Shown: positions 1-4,635, numbered from the stretch's first letter. The stretch is DNA of 5,554 nucleotides from an uncultured bacterium (GCA_913009745.1 CAJVWL010000032.1:1-5554), one strand, 5' to 3'. Notes: generated from the letters alone by a model not told the origin. Made by a program: numbers and translations.

Positions 1-58
1 GCGAGCATGGAGTAAGTAAGTTTGAGCTGAGATGATATCTTTTTTATTTATTTTTTTT
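1..58. other. Non-genomic tail beyond the sequencing adapter
   Basis: These bases lie outside the flow-cell end of the P7 adapter that begins at 59, where a library molecule has no natural sequence. Read on the minus strand, the adapter is followed by a run of eight A (51-58 on the plus strand are all T), then an A-rich stretch, then unrelated bases. That is how reads look when they run off the end of a short insert and its adapter. I see no gene or genuine contig sequence here. The origin is inferred from position and base pattern. Confidence 0.85.
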
Positions 59-124
59 CAAGCAGAAGACGGCATACGAGATAAAGGAATGTGACTGGAG
101 TTCAGACGTGTGCTCTTCCGATCT
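59..124. other. Illumina TruSeq indexed adapter left in the assembly
   Basis: The full indexed adapter can be read in order. The 24-nt P7 flow-cell sequence is at 59-82 (begins CAAGCAGAAGACGG), an 8-nt index AAAGGAAT is at 83-90, and the 34-nt read-2 primer site is at 91-124 (ends GCTCTTCCGATCT). The index reverse complement, ATTCCTTT, matches TruSeq index 27 as I remember it. Genuine sequence therefore begins at about 125. On the minus strand the adapter is translated in frame with the pilin gene and gives the artefact peptide DRKSTRLNSSH, often seen at the ends of database proteins. Confidence 0.98.
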
Positions 125-1140
125 TTGGTTCCTTCGTCTGTGCCAAGCCATCCTGTAGTGGTTTCATCGTAAGGGAAAGCGCCTGGATTTGAACCGACAT
201 TTTTCTCCAACGTAGTGTATTCATAATGCGAAGGTATATGCCAGCCCGAAGGGCAGATTCCCTGAACGGGAGTAGCGCAGGTATCGTTAGGCGGCGCGCC
301 GGTCCCATCGCAAGAAGCGGCGTATTGCATTGCTTCGTCCCATTGGTATAAACCTCCGTCTGAAGTACAGTAAGATTCCGTGTTGCTAAAGCAATATTTT
401 TCAATAATTCCGTTATCCGCGCTGTCTCCGGTAATCAATGTCCCTATATTGATGTGTTCCGCCATCCAGCACTGAGTACCGATTAATACGGTATTATAAG
501 TCTTACCGTCCCTTGAGTCTGTGAGTGTATCCCCACAAGCCCATGGCGTAACAGTAAATTCCGAAAGAGGAGAAAGCGTAAGGTCTGTTCCTACCTCATA
601 AAGCGTAGAAGAATCTCCACCGTCCTTGTTAGCCAAGCCATTGCTTCCTCCGCTTAGGTATTTTTCTGACTCAAAATAAGTATTAAGTTCTCGTAATCCT
701 CCGGTTGAATACGAATAGGTGTAATAATAAGGCGTGGTATTTTTAGCGTCTATCGGTAGAATGGCTAGCGGAGAACCCGATGAAATGGAAGAAAGATTAA
801 CCGGAATCCAGCCGGTACCATCCACTTTTCTATAGTTGGAAGTATTTGAGCAATGATAAGTATAGCCCCCCGACAAAGAAGGCAGGGAGAGACTGGAACA
901 ATCAGACGATGAATCTGGTAAGGAAACATAAACTATATTAGCCGTTCCCATATCAACATTGTCCAGTTCGGCCAGCTTAAGAGATTGGTCTAAGTTGTTA
1001 AAATCTGTCATCCGCTTGACATCTCTTGCCTGTTTTAAATGTTGCGCGGGATTGAGAATAACTATTACCGCAGTTGACATAACCGCGATAACAGAAACCA
1101 CGATGAGAAGCTCTATTAATGTAAAGGCTTTGTTATGCAT
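125..1140 (-). CDS. Type IV pilin-like protein with Fib_succ_major domain, 3' end missing
   Basis: The start ATG (1138-1140, minus) opens a class III prepilin leader, MHNKA, followed by FTLIELLIVVSVIAV. Cleavage would fall between Ala5 and Phe6, with the conserved Glu at mature position 5 (residue 10) and one hydrophobic helix at about 6-29. Residues 30-60 (NPAQHLKQARD) continue the pilin helix. Residues 60-195 are a Ser/Thr/Tyr-rich pilin head of the kind common in Patescibacteria. From about 200 a Fibrobacter succinogenes major paralogous domain follows: DGKTYNTVLIGTQCWMAE, then GGLYQWDEAM, then CPSGWHIPS. Nine Cys after residue 80 suggest disulfides outside the cell. Native coding ends at residue 338 plus two bases. 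The frame continues to a stop at 58-60, but residues from about 340 to 360 are adapter-derived. Likely a surface or pseudopilus subunit processed by a PilD-type peptidase. AGGG four bases before the ATG is a weak ribosome site. Confidence 0.88.
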
Positions 1141-1207
1141 TCTACCCTATTGAATAAAATATATTAATCAAACCCTAGCTTTAAACTTTTTTGTATATCC
1201 AGTATAA

Positions 1208-1271
1208 AACCTTTAATCTTTTTACGGAATGTGTATGGTGAAATGTATCCATAGCGAAAGATTTAAAGGTT
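1208..1271. repeat. Imperfect inverted repeat upstream of the pilin gene
   Basis: AACCTTTAATCTT at 1208-1220 pairs with AAGATTTAAAGGTT at 1258-1271. There is one unpaired T, and 37 nt lie between the arms. It lies in the probable 5' leader of the pilin transcript if that starts near 1287, so it could be an mRNA structure or an operator. The arms are AT-rich, so a chance origin is possible. Confidence 0.4.
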
Positions 1272-1273
1272 AT

Positions 1274-1303
1274 TTAACGGGGTGTATGTTTGTATTATAC
1301 AAT
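1274..1303 (+). promoter_or_regulatory. Candidate promoter for the peptidase-murD cluster
   Basis: TTAACG (1274-1279), an 18-nt spacer and TACAAT (1298-1303) form a weak sigma70-like promoter facing the plus-strand genes. It overlaps the minus-strand TATAAT, so the two directions could compete. The leader would be about 200 nt. I found no better pair closer to 1507. Confidence 0.22.
1294..1299 (-). promoter_or_regulatory. Candidate -10 box for the pilin gene
   Basis: On the minus strand these bases read TATAAT, a perfect sigma70 -10 hexamer, preceded by TTG. No good -35 box lies 16-18 nt upstream, so the call is weak. Initiation would be near 1287, giving a leader of about 147 nt that includes the inverted repeat at 1208-1271. 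A second minus-strand TATACT at 1201-1206 is an alternative, also without a good -35. Confidence 0.3.
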
Positions 1304-1506
1304 ATTCTTAGCTACGATAAGAGCAAAAGCGTCAAATATTTAATCTTTTTTCACTCACTACTCTTATTCCATTTTTAAAAACCGAGGCGGAGAAACAAGC
1401 CAAATAATTACGTTGAAGCAGAATCCGTAAATCAGGATTTATTCAAAAAATAGGTATGTTAGTCAATCCATATTTTGCAGGGGAAAACTTTGATAGAGCC
1501 ACATAA

Positions 1507-1998
1507 ATGCACGTAAAATACATGACCGTAAATATTCTACAGTTTGATAATTACATATATTCCATCAAAAAATCTATCGGCTCTACTCTGTTTCAGACAG
1601 TTTGGGCGGAAGTTGATGGTGAGAAAAAGGACATCCTAAACAATGGGCAGTATTCCTGCGCCATTTTCCTATCCAGTATTCTTCTTTGGTTCGGTTTAAT
1701 TAAAGATAGGCACGCTACAACGGCGGGGCTTTTAAAAGATATGGAAAAATCCGGGTGGTATAAAATTGATGAGCTGAAACCCGGCTGTATATTATATTGG
1801 GAATTCATGTTCAAGAACGGAGAAAATAATGACCATATAGGATTCTATATCGGTGGCGAGAAGGCTATAAGCAATGAGCGTGATGTCAGTACTCCAATTG
1901 AACACCACTACACTTACGGAGTTAAAGGCGGCAAACCGGTAAGAAAAATTGAGGCGATTTATTGGCATCCAAGATTAGACAATAAATATTTTCACTAA
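1507..1998 (+). CDS. NlpC/P60-like (papain-fold) cysteine peptidase, putative
   Basis: A 163-residue protein with the spacing of a compact NlpC/P60 or amidase fold. The nucleophile candidate is Cys51 in NGQYSCAIFLSS, at the start of a helix. A central turn, DELKPGCILYWE (88-99), precedes a strand carrying His110 in NDHIGFYIGG. Asn123 (AISNE) is the likely third polar residue, and the protein ends soon after the strand RKIEAIYWHP (146-155). Such enzymes cut peptidoglycan peptides, typically next to D-Glu-linked residues. No signal peptide or membrane segment is visible, so a cytoplasmic site or non-classical export must be assumed. ATG 1507 directly follows an in-frame stop (1504-1506) and no Shine-Dalgarno is evident; Met6 at 1522 is an alternative start. 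The next gene begins 12 nt downstream, suggesting one operon ending in murD. The fold is inferred from motif pattern, and the substrate is unknown. Confidence 0.68.
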   Translation: MHVKYMTVNILQFDNYIYSIKKSIGSTLFQTVWAEVDGEKKDILNNGQYSCAIFLSSILLWFGLIKDRHATTAGLLKDMEKSGWYKIDELKPGCILYWEFMFKNGENNDHIGFYIGGEKAISNERDVSTPIEHHYTYGVKGGKPVRKIEAIYWHPRLDNKYFH

Positions 1999-2010
1999 AC
2001 AAAGCATAGT

Positions 2011-2709
2011 ATGGCAGAAGACAAATCTCCACAGGAACTACTAACCGAGGAATATCATAAAAATCGGTTCAACTACTTTCTTAAAAACCCCACGGTTGCG
2101 TCAAGCGAGGAGCGAAAAAAAATAAAAAGCTCTCTGAAGCTTGAGTATAAGTGGTGGGGCGACAAACAACCCTATAAAAGGGTTGAAGAAATTATAGAAG
2201 ATTGTAAAAACGGAAAATTGCTAAGAGTAGCATCCACTAATAGTTTTAAGCTTATAATGCGTTTGGAAAATCCCGACTTAACCGATTGGCAGCCGTATGC
2301 GTCAAGTAGTGTTATTTCCCTACTGCAAAGAGTTGGCGAAGCATGGAGAAAAAAAATGCGGGAAGCGGGTTTATCGGATGACATTAGACTCCCTATTACA
2401 AGTCTAGTTAGAACTGTAAAGTATCAGAACAATTTAATTGAACAGGGTAAGCTTGCCGCTGAAAATAGTTCTCACACAAAAGGGCAAAGTTTTGATATAG
2501 ACGGATGCGGTTACTACATAGATGACGATGTAGTCAATCCCCGCTTTACGCCAAACTATAAGGAGATTTACGAACCGATGGTTCACGCGCTACTGCGTGA
2601 AACGCTTGAAGAAATGAAGAGTGATGGATCGCTGAATTATATTCCGGAATATGAAAACACTGATAACCGGTGTTTCCACGTTACTTGCAGTCCAAATTAT
2701 AAGGAATGA
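2011..2709 (+). CDS. DUF5715 / peptidase M15-like protein
   Basis: A 232-residue protein whose second half resembles the LAS-type zinc carboxypeptidases (M15, D-Ala-D-Ala/L,D-carboxypeptidases) and the related DUF5715 group. Residues 127-140 (LPITSLVRTVKYQN) match the conserved segment with an active-site Arg (Arg134). SSHTKGQSFDID (153-164) is the SxHxxGxxxD zinc motif, giving ligands His155 and Asp162. CFHVTC (221-226) supplies the third ligand, His223. In M15 enzymes a catalytic Glu lies three residues before this last His; here that position is Arg220. Residues 1-120 are charged and helical with no recognisable domain. There is no signal peptide. The gene lies 12 nt after the NlpC/P60-like gene and its TGA overlaps the murD ATG, so translation is probably coupled. 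A role in trimming or recycling wall peptides is inferred from fold and neighbours, and activity is uncertain. Confidence 0.68.
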   Translation: MAEDKSPQELLTEEYHKNRFNYFLKNPTVASSEERKKIKSSLKLEYKWWGDKQPYKRVEEIIEDCKNGKLLRVASTNSFKLIMRLENPDLTDWQPYASSSVISLLQRVGEAWRKKMREAGLSDDIRLPITSLVRTVKYQNNLIEQGKLAAENSSHTKGQSFDIDGCGYYIDDDVVNPRFTPNYKEIYEPMVHALLRETLEEMKSDGSLNYIPEYENTDNRCFHVTCSPNYKE

Positions 2710-3977
2710 AAATTGCGATTTTAGGTCTTGGGGTTGAGGGAGTGTCAACACTTCGCTTTCTTAAGAAGAAATATCCGAAAGCAGAATTTGTGATACTTGA
2801 TAGAAAGCACAAACCCGATGGATTGAGAAAGCTCACTAAGACCGAACGCCATACATTAAAACAAGAATACGGTCCAAGTTATCTAAAAAACCTTGCTGGT
2901 TTTGATATAGTATATCGCGCTCCCGGCGTTCCGTACAATCTTAAGGAAATTCGTAGGGCGCTAAAAAAGGGAGTTGAAATAACAAGCGCGACAGAGCTTT
3001 TTCTCAAGGGAGCGCGCGGAACAGTTATAGGAATTACCGGAACAAAGGGTAAAAGCACAACATCAACATTAATATATAAAATCCTTAAGGATGCCGAGTT
3101 TGACACATATATCTGCGGGAATATTGGAACGCCGGCGATAAAACTTATTCCAAAACTAAGAAAGCAGTCGTTTACGGTGCTGGAATTATCAAGCTTCCAG
3201 CTTCAGGGAATAAAAACTTCACCGCACATAGCTGTTATACTTGGAATATTTCCTGACCATATGGATGCGCATAAAAGCTTCAATGAATATGCCTCCGCTA
3301 AGTCCAACATAACAAAATACCAGACATCCAATGATGTCGTGTTTTACTTTCCTGAAAACGAACTTTCGGAATCTTTTGCGCTTGAGAGTGACGCAAAATC
3401 TATGCCGGTTTCACTGGGATTGCTTCCCATTAAATTAAAGATTCCAGGTGAACATAACATTAGAAATGCCGCAATGGCGGCAGCGGTTACTTCATATCTC
3501 GGCGTTCCTCCAATATCAATACTGGAAACTATTGAAAACTTTCACGGACTCCCGCATCGCCTGCAATTTATAAGAACTGTCCGCGGTATAAGATTTTATG
3601 ATGATTCCGCCTCCACTAATCCTCAAACTACAGCAGCTGCGATAATGTCTTTTCCAAATATCCCAAAAATACTCATTGCCGGCGGGAAAGATAAGGGACT
3701 GGATTATAAGCCCCTATCGGACGCGCTATCTAAAAATAACGTCAAGATTACTATATTGTTTGGAGAAAACAAGAATAAGATATATAGAGCAATCAAGGGA
3801 AAAACCAAGGTTAATATTGCAAGTAATTTGAAAACTGCGGTTTCCATTGCGTTCAAAAATGCTATCAGCGGCGATGTAGTTTTATTCTCGCCCGGCGCGG
3901 CGAGTTTTGATATGTTTGATAACTATAGTGAGCGCGGAAATGCGTTTAAGGCAATTGTCAAAAGCTTAAAGGGTTAG
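2706..3977 (+). CDS. murD: UDP-N-acetylmuramoylalanine--D-glutamate ligase (MurD)
   Basis: Cytoplasmic Mur ligase that joins D-Glu to UDP-MurNAc-L-Ala using ATP, the second amino-acid step of peptidoglycan precursor synthesis. At 423 residues it is slightly shorter than the E. coli enzyme (about 438). Domain 1 is a Rossmann-like fold with GLGVEG (7-12) and APGVP (72-76). Domain 2 has the P-loop GITGTKGKST (109-118), GNIGTP (138-143), ELSSFQL (160-166), FPDHMD (182-187) and Lys199, the expected carbamylated lysine. GEHNIRNAA (248-256) and GLPHR (281-285) lead into domain 3, with DDSASTNP (299-306), AGGKDKG (325-331) and FSPGAASFDMFDNYSERG (394-411). The DSKATN motif has lost its Lys (Ala302 here). 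The ATG overlaps the previous stop as ATGA, with AAGGA immediately before it, which fits translational coupling. A promoter for the downstream tRNA lies across the end of this gene. Confidence 0.95.
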   Translation: MKIAILGLGVEGVSTLRFLKKKYPKAEFVILDRKHKPDGLRKLTKTERHTLKQEYGPSYLKNLAGFDIVYRAPGVPYNLKEIRRALKKGVEITSATELFLKGARGTVIGITGTKGKSTTSTLIYKILKDAEFDTYICGNIGTPAIKLIPKLRKQSFTVLELSSFQLQGIKTSPHIAVILGIFPDHMDAHKSFNEYASAKSNITKYQTSNDVVFYFPENELSESFALESDAKSMPVSLGLLPIKLKIPGEHNIRNAAMAAAVTSYLGVPPISILETIENFHGLPHRLQFIRTVRGIRFYDDSASTNPQTTAAAIMSFPNIPKILIAGGKDKGLDYKPLSDALSKNNVKITILFGENKNKIYRAIKGKTKVNIASNLKTAVSIAFKNAISGDVVLFSPGAASFDMFDNYSERGNAFKAIVKSLKG

Positions 3978-3983
3978 TATACT
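3955..3983 (+). promoter_or_regulatory. Sigma70-type promoter for the tRNA-Asp transcript
   Basis: TTGTCA (3955-3960) and TATACT (3978-3983) are each one base from consensus and are separated by exactly 17 nt. This is the best promoter in the window. The -35 and spacer lie in the last codons of murD and the -10 begins at the base after its stop. Expected initiation is near 3990, giving about 197 nt of leader before tRNA-Asp at 4187. It implies that the repeat units at 4006-4180 are transcribed. Confidence 0.7.
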
Positions 3984-3989
3984 CTAAGC

Positions 3990-4016
3990 GGATTTAGTGA
4001 CGAATCCATTTTCTTC
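3990..4016 (+). terminator. Weak hairpin after murD with T-rich tail
   Basis: GGATTT (3990-3995) pairs with GAATCC (4002-4007) around a 6-nt loop, with one G-T wobble, and is followed by ATTTTCTTC. It may weakly terminate murD transcripts. It also coincides with the predicted 5' end of the tRNA-Asp transcript. The stem is short and the tail is interrupted by C, so this is a low-confidence call. Confidence 0.35.
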
Positions 4017-4077
4017 TCACTTGCGGGTGTGGCGACATTGTTTATCAATTTCTTGCATCCGCGTCACTCGAAGAAAA
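4006..4077 (+). repeat. tRNA-like repeat unit 1 upstream of tRNA-Asp
   Basis: The first 25 nt (4006-4030) are identical to 4095-4119, and the last 13 of these recur at the tRNA itself. It contains GCGGGTGT (4023-4030), the tRNA-Asp 5' acceptor strand plus one base. That pairs over 8 positions (two G-T wobbles) with GCATCCGC at 4055-4062, making an acceptor-like stem closed by a 24-nt loop that is not cloverleaf-like. TTTTCTTC (4009-4016) can pair outside it with GAAGAAAA (4070-4077), so the unit is an extended imperfect palindrome. It is not a functional tRNA. Confidence 0.75.
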
Positions 4078-4105
4078 TAAACGCGCAAGCGCGCCCATTT
4101 TCTTC
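4070..4105. repeat. Stem-loop with CAAG loop between repeat units 1 and 2
   Basis: GAAGAAAAT (4070-4078) pairs with ATTTTCTTC (4097-4105). Inside it, after a 3x3 internal loop, CGCG (4082-4085) pairs with CGCG (4090-4093) around the tetraloop CAAG. Transcribed from the other strand the loop would be CUUG, a stable tetraloop. The outer arm can alternatively pair with 4009-4016, so two mutually exclusive folds are possible. Confidence 0.7.
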
Positions 4106-4158
4106 TCACTTGCGGGTGTAGCACTGTTGTTTGCATCCGCTGCGTTCATTGAAAAAAG
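4095..4158 (+). repeat. tRNA-like repeat unit 2 upstream of tRNA-Asp
   Basis: It opens with the same 25 nt as unit 1 (4095-4119), offset by 89 nt. GCGGGTGT (4112-4119) faces GCATCCGC (4133-4140) across a 13-nt loop, so the acceptor-like stem is kept while the interior is shorter than in unit 1. The unit leads into the A-rich arm of the next hairpin. The interval to the matching point of the real tRNA gene is 75 nt. It lacks all the arms of a tRNA. Confidence 0.75.
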
Positions 4159-4179
4159 CGAACAAGTTCACTTTTTTTC
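4151..4179. repeat. Stem-loop with CAAG loop directly before tRNA-Asp
   Basis: Six A (4152-4157) pair with T (4172-4177), followed by G4158-C4171, one C/A mismatch, and GAA-CAAG-TTC (4160-4169). It has the same design as the stem-loop at 4070-4105 and lies 7 nt before the tRNA 5' end. It could guide 5' processing or act as an attenuator because its 3' arm is T-rich; neither is shown by the sequence. Confidence 0.6.
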
Positions 4180-4186
4180 TTCACTT

Positions 4187-4260
4187 GCGGGTGTAGCTCA
4201 GTTGGTTAGAGCGTCCGCCTGTCACGCGGAAGGTCGCCGGTTCGAGTCCGGTCACCCGCG
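4187..4260 (+). tRNA. tRNA-Asp (anticodon GTC)
   Basis: A complete 74-nt cloverleaf. The acceptor stem is GCGGGTG (4187-4193) with CACCCGC (4253-4259), followed by the discriminator G4260 expected for tRNA-Asp. The D arm is GCTC-AGTTGGTTA-GAGC. The anticodon stem TCCGC/GCGGA closes the loop CTGTCAC, with anticodon GTC at 4221-4223. The variable loop is five bases, and the T arm is GCCGG-TTCGAGT-CCGGT. The CCA end is not encoded (CAT follows), so it must be added by a nucleotidyltransferase. The gene sits between a promoter at the end of murD and an intrinsic terminator 6 nt downstream. Its 5' flank and 5' acceptor strand are repeated twice upstream. Confidence 0.97.
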
Positions 4261-4265
4261 CATAA

Positions 4266-4296
4266 CAAAAAAACATCCATAAAAGGATGTTTTTTG
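4266..4296. terminator. Bidirectional intrinsic terminator after tRNA-Asp
   Basis: ACATCC (4273-4278) pairs with GGATGT (4285-4290) around ATAAAA. Flanking A and T runs extend the stem to 11 bp and supply a T tract on both strands. On the plus strand it ends the tRNA-Asp transcript. On the minus strand it would stop gatA-tag transcripts before they run antisense through the tRNA. Confidence 0.9.
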
Positions 4297-4318
4297 CTTT
4301 TGGAAAAAGCGTCAAAAC

Positions 4319-4365
4319 AATAAACGGCTAAAACGTAGTGTTTTCCTACGTTTTAGCCGTTTATT
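4319..4365. repeat. Perfect 20-bp stem-loop
   Basis: The arm at 4319-4338 (begins AATAAACGGC, ends AACGTAG) is the exact reverse complement of 4346-4365, with the 7-nt loop TGTTTTC. There is no uninterrupted T tract on either side, so it is not a textbook terminator, although both outer flanks are T/A-rich. A perfect 20-bp stem suggests recent origin or selection. Confidence 0.9.
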
Positions 4366-4378
4366 TACATACTAAAAG

Positions 4379-4403
4379 TAATGGTAAGCAGAATAAGCCA
4401 TTA
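4379..4403. repeat. Short stem-loop
   Basis: TAATGG (4379-4384) pairs with CCATTA (4398-4403) around 13 nt. It is weak alone and is noted because it is one of a closely spaced series of inverted repeats. Confidence 0.45.
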
Positions 4404-4412
4404 TAACCTTTT

Positions 4413-4424
4413 TGACGATCGTCA
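4413..4424. repeat. 12-bp perfect palindrome
   Basis: TGACGATCGTCA is its own reverse complement. CTTT (4408-4411) and AAAG (4427-4430) outside it extend the symmetry with small mismatches. A symmetric site of this kind can bind a dimeric protein, but no regulator or adjacent promoter supports an operator call. Confidence 0.5.
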
Positions 4425-4462
4425 CGAAAGTTCTAATGGGTGTCTGTGGCGCTTTTTCGGAA

Positions 4463-4480
4463 CTATTTAATTACAAATAG
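4463..4480. repeat. Short AT-rich stem-loop
   Basis: CTATTT (4463-4468) pairs with AAATAG (4475-4480) around AATTAC. It abuts the larger stem-loop at 4482-4509, so the two could stack in one RNA. Confidence 0.45.
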
Positions 4481-4481
4481 C

Positions 4482-4509
4482 TGAACGCCTCAACACGTTG
4501 AGGCGTTCA
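4482..4509. repeat. 13-bp perfect stem-loop downstream of tag
   Basis: TGAACGCCTCAAC (4482-4494) is the exact reverse complement of 4497-4509, leaving AC between the arms; in RNA the top pair would open to a 4-nt loop. It is the first strong hairpin met by transcription coming out of tag, 127 nt after its stop. It has no T tract on either side, so it may stabilise a 3' end rather than terminate. Confidence 0.8.
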
Positions 4510-4635
4510 ATCTGTATCACCCGCAAAAAAACTTTATCCAAATATCTCACGATACATACTTTTATATTCTTATGCCAATAGAATGCAACTAATTGATATA
4601 TTCCTTAGCACAACGCAACGTATTGGATATATCGT

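Larger units (their letters stand above)
1141..1506. other. Divergent intergenic region, no gene seen
   Basis: This 366-nt AT-rich stretch separates the minus-strand pilin gene from the plus-strand peptidase gene, so it must hold both sets of expression signals. I find no credible small gene in either strand. It contains an imperfect inverted repeat (1208-1271), a near-palindromic TGTAT-T-ATACA core (1291-1301) carrying overlapping -10-like boxes for both directions, and a short 5-bp hairpin at about 1422-1440 (AATCC/GGATT). None of these is strong enough for a firm regulatory assignment. Confidence 0.6.
4297..4635. other. Gene-free convergent region rich in inverted repeats
   Basis: No protein or known RNA gene is recognisable here. 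The first two thirds are a run of inverted repeats, listed separately: 4319-4365, 4379-4403, 4413-4424, 4463-4480 and 4482-4509. From 4510 to 4635 only weak AT-rich pairings remain, such as CCAATA (4575-4580) with TATTGG (4621-4626) and GATATAT (4595-4601) with ATATATC (4627-4633). The region lies between the converging tRNA-Asp and tag transcripts. Confidence 0.7.

Noticed and set aside
58..124. C-terminal tail of the pilin frame (DRKSTRLNSSH and on) as a real protein extension
   Set aside because: It is the translation of the sequencing adapter.
102..404. 100-residue minus-strand frame
   Set aside because: It overlaps the pilin gene in another frame, runs into the adapter and has no recognisable motif.
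959..1153. 64-residue plus-strand frame opposite the pilin N-terminus
   Set aside because: It is antisense to the clearly coding prepilin signal and has no family resemblance.
1593..1814. Minus-strand frame opposite the NlpC/P60-like gene
   Set aside because: It is a shadow of the real gene with no motif.
2172..3106. Minus-strand frames at 2172-2384 and 2879-3106
   Set aside because: They are antisense to the M15-like gene and murD, whose motifs are unambiguous.
4006..4200. CRISPR array
   Set aside because: There are only two full 25-nt copies plus one partial, with unequal intervals (89 and 75 nt). The repeat includes the tRNA acceptor strand and the intervals share sequence, unlike spacers.
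4299..4463. Small transposable element bounded by inverted ends GAAAAAGCG (4303-4311) and CGCTTTTTC (4450-4458)
   Set aside because: The ends match perfectly over only 9 nt, no target-site duplication is visible and the match is A/T-run rich.
4517..4524. TCACCCGC as an integration (att) duplicate of the tRNA-Asp 3' end at 4252-4259
   Set aside because: The match is only 8 nt with no extension either way, and no integrase or mobile-element gene is in the window.
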